Program-made: the position numbers and the translations under genes
Origin: Polyangiaceae bacterium
GTDB taxonomy: Bacteria > Myxococcota > Polyangia > Polyangiales > Polyangiaceae
Assembly: GCA_025936205.1 (NCBI GenBank)
Contig: JAICTU010000031.1
Span: forward strand, 1 to 30,854
Direction of reading: 5' to 3'
Length of the DNA: 30,854 nt
In this document: one piece after another, positions 8,137 to 17,418 of the stretch
How positions within the stretch are numbered: the stretch's first letter is position 1
Layout: each line of letters opens with the position of its first letter
Notes under the pieces: model-generated
What the model was told of the DNA's origin: nothing
What the model saw: the letters and a program-made list of their open reading frames with translations, nothing else
The model's database searches: none

Positions 8137-8757
8137 ATGGCCTCACGTCCTCTGTTCTGCATTCTCGGTGTCGCGGTACTCGGGCTGCTCGCGGGCTGTG
8201 CTTCGCACGCCAGCGCGCCCCCGGCTGCCGATGCGCAGAAGGCTGCTGCGCCCCCGCCGCCCCCCGCTCCGCCGCCGCCGGAAGATCCGAAACCGCCCGC
8301 GCGCACGGTGAGCGAGGTCCTGTCGGTTCCCGACAAGGCCTGGGTCTTCAGCTTCGAGGGCTCCGACGCCTACGGCAAGGCCAAGCAGAGCTGTGACGAT
8401 CGCTTCAAGGAGGACCCGCCCGGACGCGCGAAGTGCATCACCAAGGCGCGCGATACCTTCACCGCGGACGCGATGGAGTTCACGCGCGACGCCGCGGGCA
8501 ACGACGTCTGGGTGGTGTACCGCACGAAGAGCAACAAGCTGGTCAAGGTCTACTCGGTGCAGATCGAGTACGGCCAGCAAGAGGGTGACACCGTCAGCAT
8601 CAAGAAGCTCGGGCACGAGACGGGCAAGCCGATCCTGTTCTCCGGTGTGCCCGAGTTCAAAGTAAAGCTCGGCGGCGAGTACAACCTGGAGCTGCAGGAC
8701 ACGCAGCACGGCACGCTCGCCTACGACGCGCGTCTCGGTTACATCTCACAGCAGTAA
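8137..8757 (+). CDS. Uncharacterised lipoprotein with Pro-rich linker
   Basis: The 206-residue product has a lipoprotein signal, MASRPLFCILGVAVLGLLAGC, with lipobox LAGC and Cys21 as the lipidated residue. An Ala/Pro-rich linker with two proline runs occupies about residues 26-57; such linkers often span the periplasm. The mature domain (about 60-206) has two cysteines (CDDRFKEDPPGRAKC) that may form a disulfide. It then has a beta-strand-rich region, VWVVYRTKSNKLVKVYSVQI, and ends at YISQQ. I do not recognise the fold. TATAGT sits 5 nt before the ATG. It is transcribed alone, convergent with the 8889-10313 gene. Confidence 0.85.
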   Translation: MASRPLFCILGVAVLGLLAGCASHASAPPAADAQKAAAPPPPPAPPPPEDPKPPARTVSEVLSVPDKAWVFSFEGSDAYGKAKQSCDDRFKEDPPGRAKCITKARDTFTADAMEFTRDAAGNDVWVVYRTKSNKLVKVYSVQIEYGQQEGDTVSIKKLGHETGKPILFSGVPEFKVKLGGEYNLELQDTQHGTLAYDARLGYISQQ

Positions 8758-8827
8758 CCGGTTTTGGGCCGGGCCTCCGCCGGGCGTCGCTGAGCGGCGC
8801 CTCGGGGCGCGGGCCACAAAAGACGTT

Positions 8828-8859
8828 GCGCGCGCGGAGGCTTGAACCTCGGCGCGCGC
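8828..8859. terminator. Putative bidirectional terminator hairpin
   Basis: GCGCGCGCGGAGG (8828-8840) and CCTCGGCGCGCGC (8847-8859) pair over 13 bp with a single mismatch around a CTTGAA loop. It sits in the 131-bp gap between two convergent genes, as expected for a shared terminator. No T-tract follows on either strand, so it may instead act as an RNA-stabilising or Rho-assisting hairpin. Confidence 0.6.
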
Positions 8860-8888
8860 GATCTGCGGGAACTTCGATCCGCTGACGA

Positions 8889-10313
8889 TCAGGCAGCCGC
8901 GGGGTTGTTGTGCGGCGGCGGGACCGAAGGCGGGCGGCTCGGGCCGCCTTGCGGCGCGTGACTTGAGCCCGGGGGCGCGTTGGAGTGAGCTGAAGCGGCC
9001 GCGGCGGCCGCCGCCGCGATCGTGCTGGGCGGCGGAGGCGCGTTCGCCGGGATCGAGCGCATGGGCGCGCCCGAGAGGCGCGGAGATTCCGGCGCGGTCA
9101 CGGTGGGCGGCGGCGTGTCGATCAACGCGGACGCCATGCCATCGGACAGGCGCAGCGGCGAGAACACCGTGCGCAGATCCGGCGGCAACACACGGATCTT
9201 GTCCACCAGCTCGGCGTGCGTGCAGTACGTCTCTTCGCGCCGGCCTTGCTCCAGCGTGCGGCGCAGCACCAGCTCGCCCGGAGCGCCGGAACGCTTGGAG
9301 ATCTCCACCACCACCGGCGCGATGTCGGAAATCATCGCTTCTGCGAGCAGGCGCGGCGAGTCGAGCTCGATCAGCGGACGATCGACGAAGCTCGCACCCA
9401 CCAGGCGGCGGCGCAGCGCCGGGAAGTCGCGCACGGACTCGGCGGCAGCGCGCCAGAGTGCGATCATCGCCGCCAGGTCCTTGCCCTCCAGCACCAGCGG
9501 CTGCCCCTGGTCGGGGCTGCCGTCTTCCTTCAGCGGGCTGATGGCCGCGTTGATGCTCTCGGTGAGCCCGACGCGCAGGCGGTAGCCAGGGCCCGAGGCG
9601 GGGCCGCGGCGCAAGCTGAGCACACCAAAGTGCTCACCGATCACCAGCTCGCTGATCACCATGCGCTCGATCCGCACGGGCGTCATCTCCACCCGCTTCG
9701 AGAGCCAGCCCGACTCCTTGGGCAGCCGGATCTCCAGCTGCTGCACGAAGTCCGAGACGCGCCGCGGGCGCGCCCAGGCGTGGGTGTTGGGCAGGGCGAC
9801 CCCGAAGGTGGCGGTCAAATCATAGGGGGTGGCGACCGTGACCTGGCCCGCGTTCGACTCGGGGCCCGCCAGCACCTGCCAGGTGAAGCGGCTGCGCGGG
9901 GGCGCGTGGCGCTCGAGGAATTGCTCCACGGCGTGCAGTACGGTCTCGCGCGCCTTGTCGACGATGTGGCGCGCTTGCGCCGTCTCCGCGACGACCTGAG
10001 CATCGAGATCGGCGCTCGCCGAGTCGACCATGCCGCGCGCGCCCGCCACGATCTGCGCGGCCGTGCGCACCGTGCGATCCACGCCTTCGCTGATCGACGA
10101 CGAAACCGCCGCCTGCACGCGCTCAAACAGCGCGTTCAGCTCCAGCACCTCGGTCTCTCTGGACCGCTCCGATGCACGCGCGCGCTCTTGCGCGGTGTGG
10201 ATCGAGTGCTGGGCAGACAACAGACGCACGGTACAATCGATACCGTCGCGCAGCATGTGGATATAATCGAGGTCGTGAGGGAACGGGGTGGAGTCCCCGT
10301 AAACGCGGGCCAT
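8889..10313 (-). CDS. Uncharacterised protein with coiled-coil N-terminal half and Ala/Pro-rich tail
   Basis: The protein has 474 residues and I recognise no family. ATG 10313 (MARVYGDSTPFPHDLDYI) was chosen over the longer open frame to 10934 because that extension runs across the divergent gene's promoter and is Arg/Pro-rich shadow. A TACGCT with an upstream TG lies 7 nt before the ATG. Residues about 35-130 are a long helical, coiled-coil-like region rich in Ala, Glu and Arg (TAQERARASERSRETEVLEL). There is no signal peptide or membrane helix. The middle is an alpha/beta domain with repeated VIGEHFGVL and LVLEGKDLAAMIALWRAA segments. The last 60 residues are low-complexity, with an eight-Ala run and Pro/Ser/His. 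It is probably cytoplasmic; function unknown. Confidence 0.82.
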   Translation of the reverse strand: MARVYGDSTPFPHDLDYIHMLRDGIDCTVRLLSAQHSIHTAQERARASERSRETEVLELNALFERVQAAVSSSISEGVDRTVRTAAQIVAGARGMVDSASADLDAQVVAETAQARHIVDKARETVLHAVEQFLERHAPPRSRFTWQVLAGPESNAGQVTVATPYDLTATFGVALPNTHAWARPRRVSDFVQQLEIRLPKESGWLSKRVEMTPVRIERMVISELVIGEHFGVLSLRRGPASGPGYRLRVGLTESINAAISPLKEDGSPDQGQPLVLEGKDLAAMIALWRAAAESVRDFPALRRRLVGASFVDRPLIELDSPRLLAEAMISDIAPVVVEISKRSGAPGELVLRRTLEQGRREETYCTHAELVDKIRVLPPDLRTVFSPLRLSDGMASALIDTPPPTVTAPESPRLSGAPMRSIPANAPPPPSTIAAAAAAAASAHSNAPPGSSHAPQGGPSRPPSVPPPHNNPAAA

Positions 10314-10320
10314 GTCCAGG

Positions 10321-10326
10321 AGCGTA
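10321..10326 (-). promoter_or_regulatory. Candidate extended -10 element, leaderless-type
   Basis: On the minus strand TACGCT, preceded by TGA (a TGn extension), ends 7 nt before ATG 10313. That places the expected transcription start at the start codon. No Shine-Dalgarno is visible. Confidence 0.4.
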
Positions 10327-10446
10327 TCACGTACGTTAGCGAGCGCCCGTCCCGGCACGGTTTCGGGCAAACCAGGTGCGCGCTCCTGCGTGGCACGCTG
10401 CGCCTGCCTGCCGCGGCCGCACCTGTCAAAACGTGATGTAGGAGCA

Positions 10447-10481
10447 CTGTCGCCGAGCGGCGACAGCGCTCGCAAAGCGCT
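10447..10481. repeat. Two overlapping hairpins in a divergent promoter region
   Basis: CTGTCGCC (10447-10454) and GGCGACAG (10459-10466) form a perfect 8-bp stem with a GAGC loop. AGCGCT at 10465-10470 and again at 10476-10481 forms a second stem around CGCAA; it shares two bases with the first. Both lie in the 291-bp gap between divergent genes starting at 10313 and 10605. They could be operators for one regulator of both genes, or a leader structure. Confidence 0.45.
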
Positions 10482-10559
10482 GCTTGGCCGCTGGCTCCAG
10501 CTGCGAGCGCGCGCCGGGCATGCGCGGCGGGGGACAACGTGGGTTCCGAGCGCCGGGTG

Positions 10560-10573
10560 CTGCAGAACTGCAG
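10560..10573. promoter_or_regulatory. CTGCAG-AA-CTGCAG repeat at the -35 position
   Basis: Two copies of the self-complementary hexamer CTGCAG, separated by AA, occupy positions about -45 to -32 relative to a transcription start at 10605. They therefore cover the place where a -35 element would be. No good -35 match is present there. A repressor or activator site is possible; a chance occurrence is not excluded. Confidence 0.35.
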
Positions 10574-10593
10574 CCCCGGCTGCGCTCCGGTCG

Positions 10594-10599
10594 TATAGT
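10594..10599 (+). promoter_or_regulatory. Candidate -10 element, leaderless-type
   Basis: TATAGT ends 5 nt before GTG 10605. It is identical in sequence and spacing to the element before the gene at 8137. No Shine-Dalgarno is present. Confidence 0.45.
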
Positions 10600-10604
10600 G
10601 GCGC

Positions 10605-13070
10605 GTGGCTCACGGTGGACCGTCCTGGCTGGCATTGATGGCGATTGCGCTCGTGGGAGGTGCCGGCTGCGCCGAAACGGGAAGCTCGGCATCGCGTCCA
10701 CCGGCGCGCAGCCAGCCAGTGGCCACTCCGGCGGCGGCGCTGCCGGCGACCGCTCCGGCGGCAGCGCCTCCGGGCCCCCCTTCCCTCGATTGGCGCCCCA
10801 ATCCCGCTCCCGCAGCGCAGCCGTCGCTGCAGATCCCGGCCATCGACGAGCTCGTCGCCACGGCGCTCGCGGAGAAGAAGATGCCCGGCTGCGTGATCGT
10901 GATCGGGCGCCACGACCGCGTGCTGTTTCATCACGCCTATGGCCAGCGGGCCTTGCTACCGCAGCCGCTGCCGATGACCGAAGACACCATCTTCGACATC
11001 GCCTCGCTCACCAAGTCTGTGGTCACGGCCACGCTGATCCAGAAGCTGATCGAGCAAGGAAAGCTGCGCCTGGATGACCGCGTCTCGAAGTACGTCCCCG
11101 AGTTCGGCGTCAACGGCAAGAGCGAGATCAGCGTGCGGCAGCTGCTGCTGCACACCTCGGGGTTGCCGATCGTCAATCCGCTACGCGACTATGCGGGTGG
11201 CGCCGCAGAGGGACTCCAGCGCGTGTTCGCGCAGCGGCTCGAGGCGCCCCCCGGGCAGAGGTACACGTACAGCGATCTCGGCTACATCACGCTCGGCGTG
11301 CTGATCGAGCGCATCAGCGGCGAACGGCTCGATCAGCTGGCCCGGCGCGAGATCTTCCAGCCGCTCGGCATGCATGAGACGGGTTACCTCCCGCCGGAAC
11401 ACGAGCTCGCCCGAATCGCGCCCACCGAGATCGCCGTCGAGCGACCGGTACCGTTGATCCACGGCGTGGTCCATGATCCGCGCGCCTGGCTGCTGGGCGG
11501 CGTGGCGGGCAATGCGGGCGTGTTTGCCACGGCCGACGACGTGGGGCGCTATGCGCGCATGCTCCTCGGTGAAGGGCAGCTCGACGGCGTGCGCATCCTG
11601 AGCCGGGCCAGCGTGCAAGAGATGACACGCCCGGAGCTCTTGCCCGGCGCCGTGCGCAGCGCGGGCTGGGATGTGGCGAGCTCGTATTCGAAGCCGCGAG
11701 GTCGCTACTTCTCGGCGCGCGCCTTCGGCCACGGCGGCTACACTGGCGTCTCGCTGTGGATCGATCCGGAGCTGGATCTATTCGTCTACTTCGCCAGCAA
11801 CCGCGTCCATCCCAACGCGGAAGGCAACGTGATCAGCCTGCAAGCGCAGATCACCGACGCAGCGGTGGAAGCGATCCGCCCGGTACCGGCCGCCTGCACG
11901 TCGGCGCCTCCCCCGGTGCGGAACGGCATCGACGTGTTGCGCGCGCGAGGTTACGAGGAGCTGCAAGGCAAGCGCGTGGCGCTGGTGACGCACCGTGCCG
12001 CGGTGGCCGCCGACGGCACCACCACGCTCGACCTGCTGAGCAACGCACCGGAAGTGAAGCTGGTCGCGATCCTGACTCCCGAGCACGGGCTCGAGGCCAA
12101 CAACGAAGGCGCGATCGGCAACTCGCGCGATGCGCGCACCAGCTTGCCCATCTATAGCCTGTACGGCAGCACCATGCGCCCGACGGCGCGCATGCTGGAG
12201 GGCGTCGACCTGATCGTGGTCGACCTGGTGGACGTCGGGACCCGCTACTACACCTATATGTCCACCCTGCATCAGGTGCTGATCTCCGGCGCCGAGCACA
12301 ACGTGCCCGTGCTGGTGCTGGATCGACCGAATCCCATCGGGGGCCTGGCCGTCGAGGGACCCCTGCTCGATGCCGGCTACGAAAATTTCGTGAATCATCA
12401 TCGCTTGCCGGTGCGGCATGGCATGACGGCAGGGGAGCTGGCGGGGATGATCAACGACGAGCGCGGCATCGGCGCGCGGCTCCAGGTGGTCGAGGCGCAG
12501 GGCTGGCAGCGCGCCATGCTGCAGGCCGATACCGGGCTGCCCTGGAGCAACCCCTCGCCCAACCTGCGGGATCTGGAGGCCGTTCAGCTCTACCCGGCGA
12601 TCGGCTTGCTGGAGAGCACCAATGTCTCGGTCGGGCGCGGCACGGATCAGCCCTTCCACGTGCTGGGCGCACCCTTCATCGACGGCAAGGCGCTGTTGAA
12701 GTCGCTGCGCGCGGCCAAGCTGCCCGGCGTGGAGTTCGAGAGCATCGACTTCACGCCCGACGCGGATCCGCAGCGCGGCAAGCTCTGCCACGGCATCAGC
12801 GCCAGGGTCACCGACCCGCGCGCCTTCCAGCCGGTGCGCACCGGCATCGAGCTGACGCGTGCGCTGTGGCGCCAGCGCCCCAAGCAGTGGCAATCGGAGA
12901 AGTGGATCCGGCTGATCGGCAACCAGTCCGTGGTGCGGTCGCTGTTCGCCGGCGCGAGCGCGGCCGATCTGGAAGCGTCGTGGCGCAGCGATCTCGATGC
13001 CTTCATCGAGCGCCGTTCGCGGTTCCTGCGCTATCCCGACTGCTCTTATTTCGTTCCCACACCGCGGTGA
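10605..13070 (+). CDS. Lipoprotein fusing a serine beta-lactamase-fold domain to a NamZ (DUF1343) domain
   Basis: The product has 821 residues. NamZ-type enzymes are exo-beta-N-acetylmuramidases that release MurNAc from the non-reducing end of peptidoglycan fragments; class C-like serine hydrolases act on D-amino-acyl peptides or esters. GTG 10605 gives a lipoprotein signal ending GAGC (Cys22), then an Ala/Pro linker to about 70. The serine hydrolase domain (about 80-425) has SLTK (Ser134-Lys137), YSD (222-224) and HGG (376-378). The NamZ domain (about 438-821) has VTHRAAV (461-467), the acidic PEHG (492-495), SLYG (518-521), VGTRYYTYMSTL (544-555) and LDRPNP (572-577). This is a plausible envelope enzyme for muropeptide trimming or salvage. 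The next gene starts inside its stop codon (GTGA). Substrates are inferred from the families. Confidence 0.9.
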   Translation: MAHGGPSWLALMAIALVGGAGCAETGSSASRPPARSQPVATPAAALPATAPAAAPPGPPSLDWRPNPAPAAQPSLQIPAIDELVATALAEKKMPGCVIVIGRHDRVLFHHAYGQRALLPQPLPMTEDTIFDIASLTKSVVTATLIQKLIEQGKLRLDDRVSKYVPEFGVNGKSEISVRQLLLHTSGLPIVNPLRDYAGGAAEGLQRVFAQRLEAPPGQRYTYSDLGYITLGVLIERISGERLDQLARREIFQPLGMHETGYLPPEHELARIAPTEIAVERPVPLIHGVVHDPRAWLLGGVAGNAGVFATADDVGRYARMLLGEGQLDGVRILSRASVQEMTRPELLPGAVRSAGWDVASSYSKPRGRYFSARAFGHGGYTGVSLWIDPELDLFVYFASNRVHPNAEGNVISLQAQITDAAVEAIRPVPAACTSAPPPVRNGIDVLRARGYEELQGKRVALVTHRAAVAADGTTTLDLLSNAPEVKLVAILTPEHGLEANNEGAIGNSRDARTSLPIYSLYGSTMRPTARMLEGVDLIVVDLVDVGTRYYTYMSTLHQVLISGAEHNVPVLVLDRPNPIGGLAVEGPLLDAGYENFVNHHRLPVRHGMTAGELAGMINDERGIGARLQVVEAQGWQRAMLQADTGLPWSNPSPNLRDLEAVQLYPAIGLLESTNVSVGRGTDQPFHVLGAPFIDGKALLKSLRAAKLPGVEFESIDFTPDADPQRGKLCHGISARVTDPRAFQPVRTGIELTRALWRQRPKQWQSEKWIRLIGNQSVVRSLFAGASAADLEASWRSDLDAFIERRSRFLRYPDCSYFVPTPR

Positions 13071-14026
13071 AAGTCGTCGCTCTTTGCTCCTTTCTCGCGG
13101 CGGCGTGCGGCGGCGCCGCCCCGCCCACGCAGACTCCGGCCGGAGCGGCGCCGGCAGCGAGTGCCGCGATCGAGGCGCCGCCCGTGAGCGCCGGCGAGCC
13201 CCCCGCCGGCGCAGGAGCGGAGTGCGGCGCGCTCGAGTGCCGCCGCTTCGGCGATGCCGCCTCCGCCCTCGAGCACGTGCTCGCTGCCGGGCCGCTGGCG
13301 CTCGGCATCGGGGAGGCACATGCCCAGGCGGGCTCCGGCGGCATCCAGACGACGGCGGCCCGCTTCAGCGAGCAACTCCTGCCGCTGCTCGCAGGGCGTG
13401 CCAGCCACATCATCGTCGAGTTGCTGCGCCCCAATCCGGCGTGCACGGCGGCGGCCCGCCCGCTCGAGCAGGCCCAGAAACCCGTGATCCAGGGGCAGTC
13501 GAAGAACAATCAGAACGAGTACGTCCAGATCGGTGTGCGGGCGCGGGCGCTGGGCGTCGAGCCCTTTCTGCTCACTCCGAGCTGTGAGGAGTTCCAGGCC
13601 ATCGGCGCCGCGGGCGAAGACGCCATCCCGGTCACGCTCGCCACCATCGCCCAGATCACGACGCGCATGGTCAAAGGCGCGCTGCTGCAGAACCGCAAGG
13701 CAGGCCGCGAGCGCATCGTCCTGGCCTACGGGGGGGCTTTGCATAACGATCTCGGAGGCACCGCCGAGCTGCCCGAAGCCTCGTTTCGCTACGGTGACGA
13801 GCTGAATCGATTCACGGGCGGCCGCTACATCGCCCTCGACCTGATCGTTCGCGAGCTGATCAAAGACAACGCGGCCTGGCGGGCATTGCCCTGGTACGCG
13901 GCGTTCGACCCCCATCTGCACCCCGACAGCTACATCGTGCTGCGCACGTCACCGCAGAGCTACGTGCTGTTCTTTCCCGGCGCCGCGCCGAGCACAGCAG
14001 GCGTGACACACGCGCCGGAGAAGTGA
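13067..14026 (+). CDS. ChaN/Tiki-superfamily-like lipoprotein
   Basis: GTG 13067 overlaps the previous stop as GTGA, so translation is coupled to the NamZ fusion. The product has 319 residues. A lipoprotein signal (VKVVALCSFLAAAC) ends at Cys14 and is followed by an Ala/Pro linker to about 50. The core opens with LALGIGEAHAQ (78-88), whose GExH motif (82-85) is typical of the ChaN/EreA/Tiki superfamily. A later GGALHND has His226 in the place where that fold carries its second conserved histidine. Family members include haem-binding ChaN, erythromycin esterase and TraB/Tiki proteases, so the reaction cannot be fixed. Two Cys-containing segments (PNPAC, TPSCEEF) may pair. The context suggests an envelope role alongside muropeptide processing. 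The family call is by motif only. Confidence 0.7.
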   Translation: MKVVALCSFLAAACGGAAPPTQTPAGAAPAASAAIEAPPVSAGEPPAGAGAECGALECRRFGDAASALEHVLAAGPLALGIGEAHAQAGSGGIQTTAARFSEQLLPLLAGRASHIIVELLRPNPACTAAARPLEQAQKPVIQGQSKNNQNEYVQIGVRARALGVEPFLLTPSCEEFQAIGAAGEDAIPVTLATIAQITTRMVKGALLQNRKAGRERIVLAYGGALHNDLGGTAELPEASFRYGDELNRFTGGRYIALDLIVRELIKDNAAWRALPWYAAFDPHLHPDSYIVLRTSPQSYVLFFPGAAPSTAGVTHAPEK

Positions 14027-14065
14027 TCGAAACAAACCCCCTCCCGATACGGGGCGCGCACGTGC

Positions 14066-14071
14066 TAAAGC
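14066..14071 (+). promoter_or_regulatory. Candidate extended -10 element, leaderless-type
   Basis: TAAAGC preceded by TGC (a TGn extension at 14063-14065) ends 6 nt before ATG 14078. No Shine-Dalgarno lies in the 51-bp gap after the upstream gene. Confidence 0.35.
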
Positions 14072-14077
14072 GATCGC

Positions 14078-15751
<1,674 letters not shown>

Positions 15752-15795
15752 CAGAGAGGGGTCAGGGGCGGTTCATTGCGTCCCGCCGTGTGCCG

Positions 15796-15801
15796 TAGCA
15801 C
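15796..15801 (+). promoter_or_regulatory. Candidate -10 element, leaderless-type (weak)
   Basis: TAGCAC ends 6 nt before ATG 15808. It is a poor match to TATAAT, but the TA dinucleotide falls at the same distance as in other leaderless candidates here. The intervening GGTGGG is too close to the ATG to be a normal Shine-Dalgarno. Confidence 0.25.
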
Positions 15802-15807
15802 GGTGGG

Positions 15808-16248
15808 ATGCGAGCTCGCGGCGTCGGTGCCCTGCTGATTGTGGCACTGCTGAACACCTCCTGCACACTGGGCGGCGCGACCGCGGGCCTGCTGATCGCC
15901 ACTTCAGAGCCCCAATACAACGAGCAAGCGCTACCGAGCCCGTCCTCCCCTCCCTTGGCTCTCTCACCGGGCACCCCGCTGCGCATCGTCTTGCGCACAG
16001 GCGCCAGCACGAAGTGCGAATCCGTGCGCTTCCAGCCCGCCGGGCCCAGCGAGGTGGACTCGCATCTCGTGGTCTGCCTGCCACGAAAACAGCACCCGTT
16101 AGAGTCGATCGCCCTTTCCGATGTGCAGAGCATCGGCGTCGAAGACCACGACTCCAGCTACGTCGGGTTCGGCGCGCTGCTCGGGCTGATCGTCGACGTG
16201 TTGGTGATCGGAGTGGTCACCAGCTGGCTCCGAAACCTGAGCTCCTGA
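15808..16248 (+). CDS. Small exported or lipoprotein-like protein with C-terminal membrane helix
   Basis: The product has 146 residues and no recognised family. The N-terminus (MRARGVGALLIVALLNTSC) is a short signal ending at Cys19, though the -3 residue is Asn, so lipidation is uncertain. The middle (50-110) is a beta-rich segment with TPLRIVLRTGAS and VQSIGVED, like small domains in proteins that report a lipid- or DNA-linked signal, but I cannot name it. A hydrophobic helix, VGFGALLGLIVDVLVIGVV, lies at about 118-138 near the C-terminus. It follows ettA by 56 bp and is convergent with the sugar nucleotidyltransferase gene. Confidence 0.75.
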   Translation: MRARGVGALLIVALLNTSCTLGGATAGLLIATSEPQYNEQALPSPSSPPLALSPGTPLRIVLRTGASTKCESVRFQPAGPSEVDSHLVVCLPRKQHPLESIALSDVQSIGVEDHDSSYVGFGALLGLIVDVLVIGVVTSWLRNLSS

Positions 16249-16266
16249 GATCGGTGGGCACATGCT

Positions 16267-16292
16267 GGAGCCGGGAGCGGACGCCCGGCTCC
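16267..16292. terminator. Bidirectional terminator hairpin
   Basis: GGAGCCGGG (16267-16275) and CCCGGCTCC (16284-16292) form a perfect 9-bp stem with an 8-nt loop, centred in the 54-bp gap between two convergent genes. A short CT-rich run follows on the plus strand but no clean T-tract. Confidence 0.65.
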
Positions 16293-16302
16293 GAGCCCTC
16301 TC

Positions 16303-17403
16303 TCAAAGCAGCTTGTCGTGACCGCGCGTCGCGAGCTCGCTGAGCAAATCGCCCAGGTTGCGGACGCTGTCCTTGTGCACGACCAGCAATACGTCCGGCG
16401 TGTCCACGACGATCACGCCGTCGAGGCCCATCGCCGCCACCAGCCGATCGCCGGCCAGGTTGTAGATGAAGCTGTCCTGATTGCGCAGGCTCACGACGTT
16501 CCCGCGCGTGACGCTCGCGCCGGGGCTGTCCTCTAGCGCCTCTTTCAGGCTGTAGAGGTTGCCGGGGTCGCTCCAACCGAGATTGACCTGGAGCAGTACC
16601 GCCTGATCGCGCGGCAGCTGCTCCAGGATCGCCACGTCGAAGTGCAGCGACGGCACCGTCGGATACAGCTCGTCGAGCTTGGCGCGCTCCTGGGGAGTGC
16701 CGCGGTACGACACGATCTCTTCGATGCGCTGGGCCAGCTCCGGCGCGTGGCGCCGGAAGGCTGCCGTCATGAACTCGACGCTGGTCACGAAGTAACCGGA
16801 GTTCCAGACGAAGTTGCCGGAGGCAAGCATGTCCTGGCAGCGCGCCTTGGGCGGACGATATTGCCAGGAGCGAAAGCCGTAATACGGCATGCCGGCGTGC
16901 TCGCCGAGCCGATCGCCGAGCTCGATCCAGCCCAGGTTTTCGCTAGCGTAGCGCGGCTTCTCACCGAGAAACACCATGCGCTGGGGGTTCTGCTGGATCA
17001 GCGTGTGCGCGCACTCCAGCGCCTGATCCAGCGCCGCGGTGTTCTTGATGTAGTTGTCCGCCCACTGAAACAGGAACGGGCCCGTGACCCCGTCTTTCTC
17101 CAGCGAGAAGAAGGCCAGTGCCACCGCAGCCGCCACGTCGCGCCGGCAGGGCTCGAGCAGGAAGTTCCGTGCCGGCAGCGCCGGCGCTTGCGCGCGCAGG
17201 ATCGGCTCGTAAGCGCGGTTCGTGCCCACGTAGGTGCGCTCCGGCGGCACGCGCGAGGCCAGGCGCTCGACGGCGAGCTGAAACGACGACTTCTCGCCGA
17301 TCAGCGGCGCAAATTGCTTGGGCGAATTCTTGCGGCTCAGCGGCCACAGGCGCTGGCCCGTGCCGCCGGCGAGCAGCAGCGCTCCGAGGGGTGCGGTACT
17401 CAT
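16303..17403 (-). CDS. Mannose-1-phosphate guanylyltransferase-like sugar nucleotidyltransferase
   Basis: The product has 366 residues, the usual length for the single-domain ManC/ManB-type enzyme that makes GDP-mannose for polysaccharides and glycans. The N-terminal nucleotide-binding signature is LLAGGTGQRLWPLSRKNSPK (10-29). Further landmarks are NFLLEPCRRDVAAAVALA, GNFVWNSGYF and NLGWSDPGNLYSLKEAL, equivalent to the family's WNSGMF and GWSDVGSW segments. The acidic segment after the second strand reads WADNYIKN where relatives usually have SDHxI; the Asp is kept but the His is replaced by Asn. No C-terminal isomerase domain is present. ATG 17403 lies 15 bp after the slyD stop, so the two genes are co-transcribed. 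The exact sugar specificity is inferred. Confidence 0.88.
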   Translation of the reverse strand: MSTAPLGALLLAGGTGQRLWPLSRKNSPKQFAPLIGEKSSFQLAVERLASRVPPERTYVGTNRAYEPILRAQAPALPARNFLLEPCRRDVAAAVALAFFSLEKDGVTGPFLFQWADNYIKNTAALDQALECAHTLIQQNPQRMVFLGEKPRYASENLGWIELGDRLGEHAGMPYYGFRSWQYRPPKARCQDMLASGNFVWNSGYFVTSVEFMTAAFRRHAPELAQRIEEIVSYRGTPQERAKLDELYPTVPSLHFDVAILEQLPRDQAVLLQVNLGWSDPGNLYSLKEALEDSPGASVTRGNVVSLRNQDSFIYNLAGDRLVAAMGLDGVIVVDTPDVLLVVHKDSVRNLGDLLSELATRGHDKLL

Positions 17404-17418
17404 GCTCGGTGCTGCGGC

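Noticed and set aside
8994..9020. GCC/GCG-rich run that could be a DNA microsatellite
   Set aside because: It encodes the poly-Ala stretch in the tail of the 8889-10313 gene with mixed Ala codons, so it is ordinary low-complexity coding sequence, not a perfect repeat.
10314..10934. In-frame upstream extension of the minus-strand gene ending at 8889
   Set aside because: The extension runs across the divergent promoter region and into the opposite gene, with Arg/Pro-rich composition. ATG 10313 with its -10-like element is a better start.
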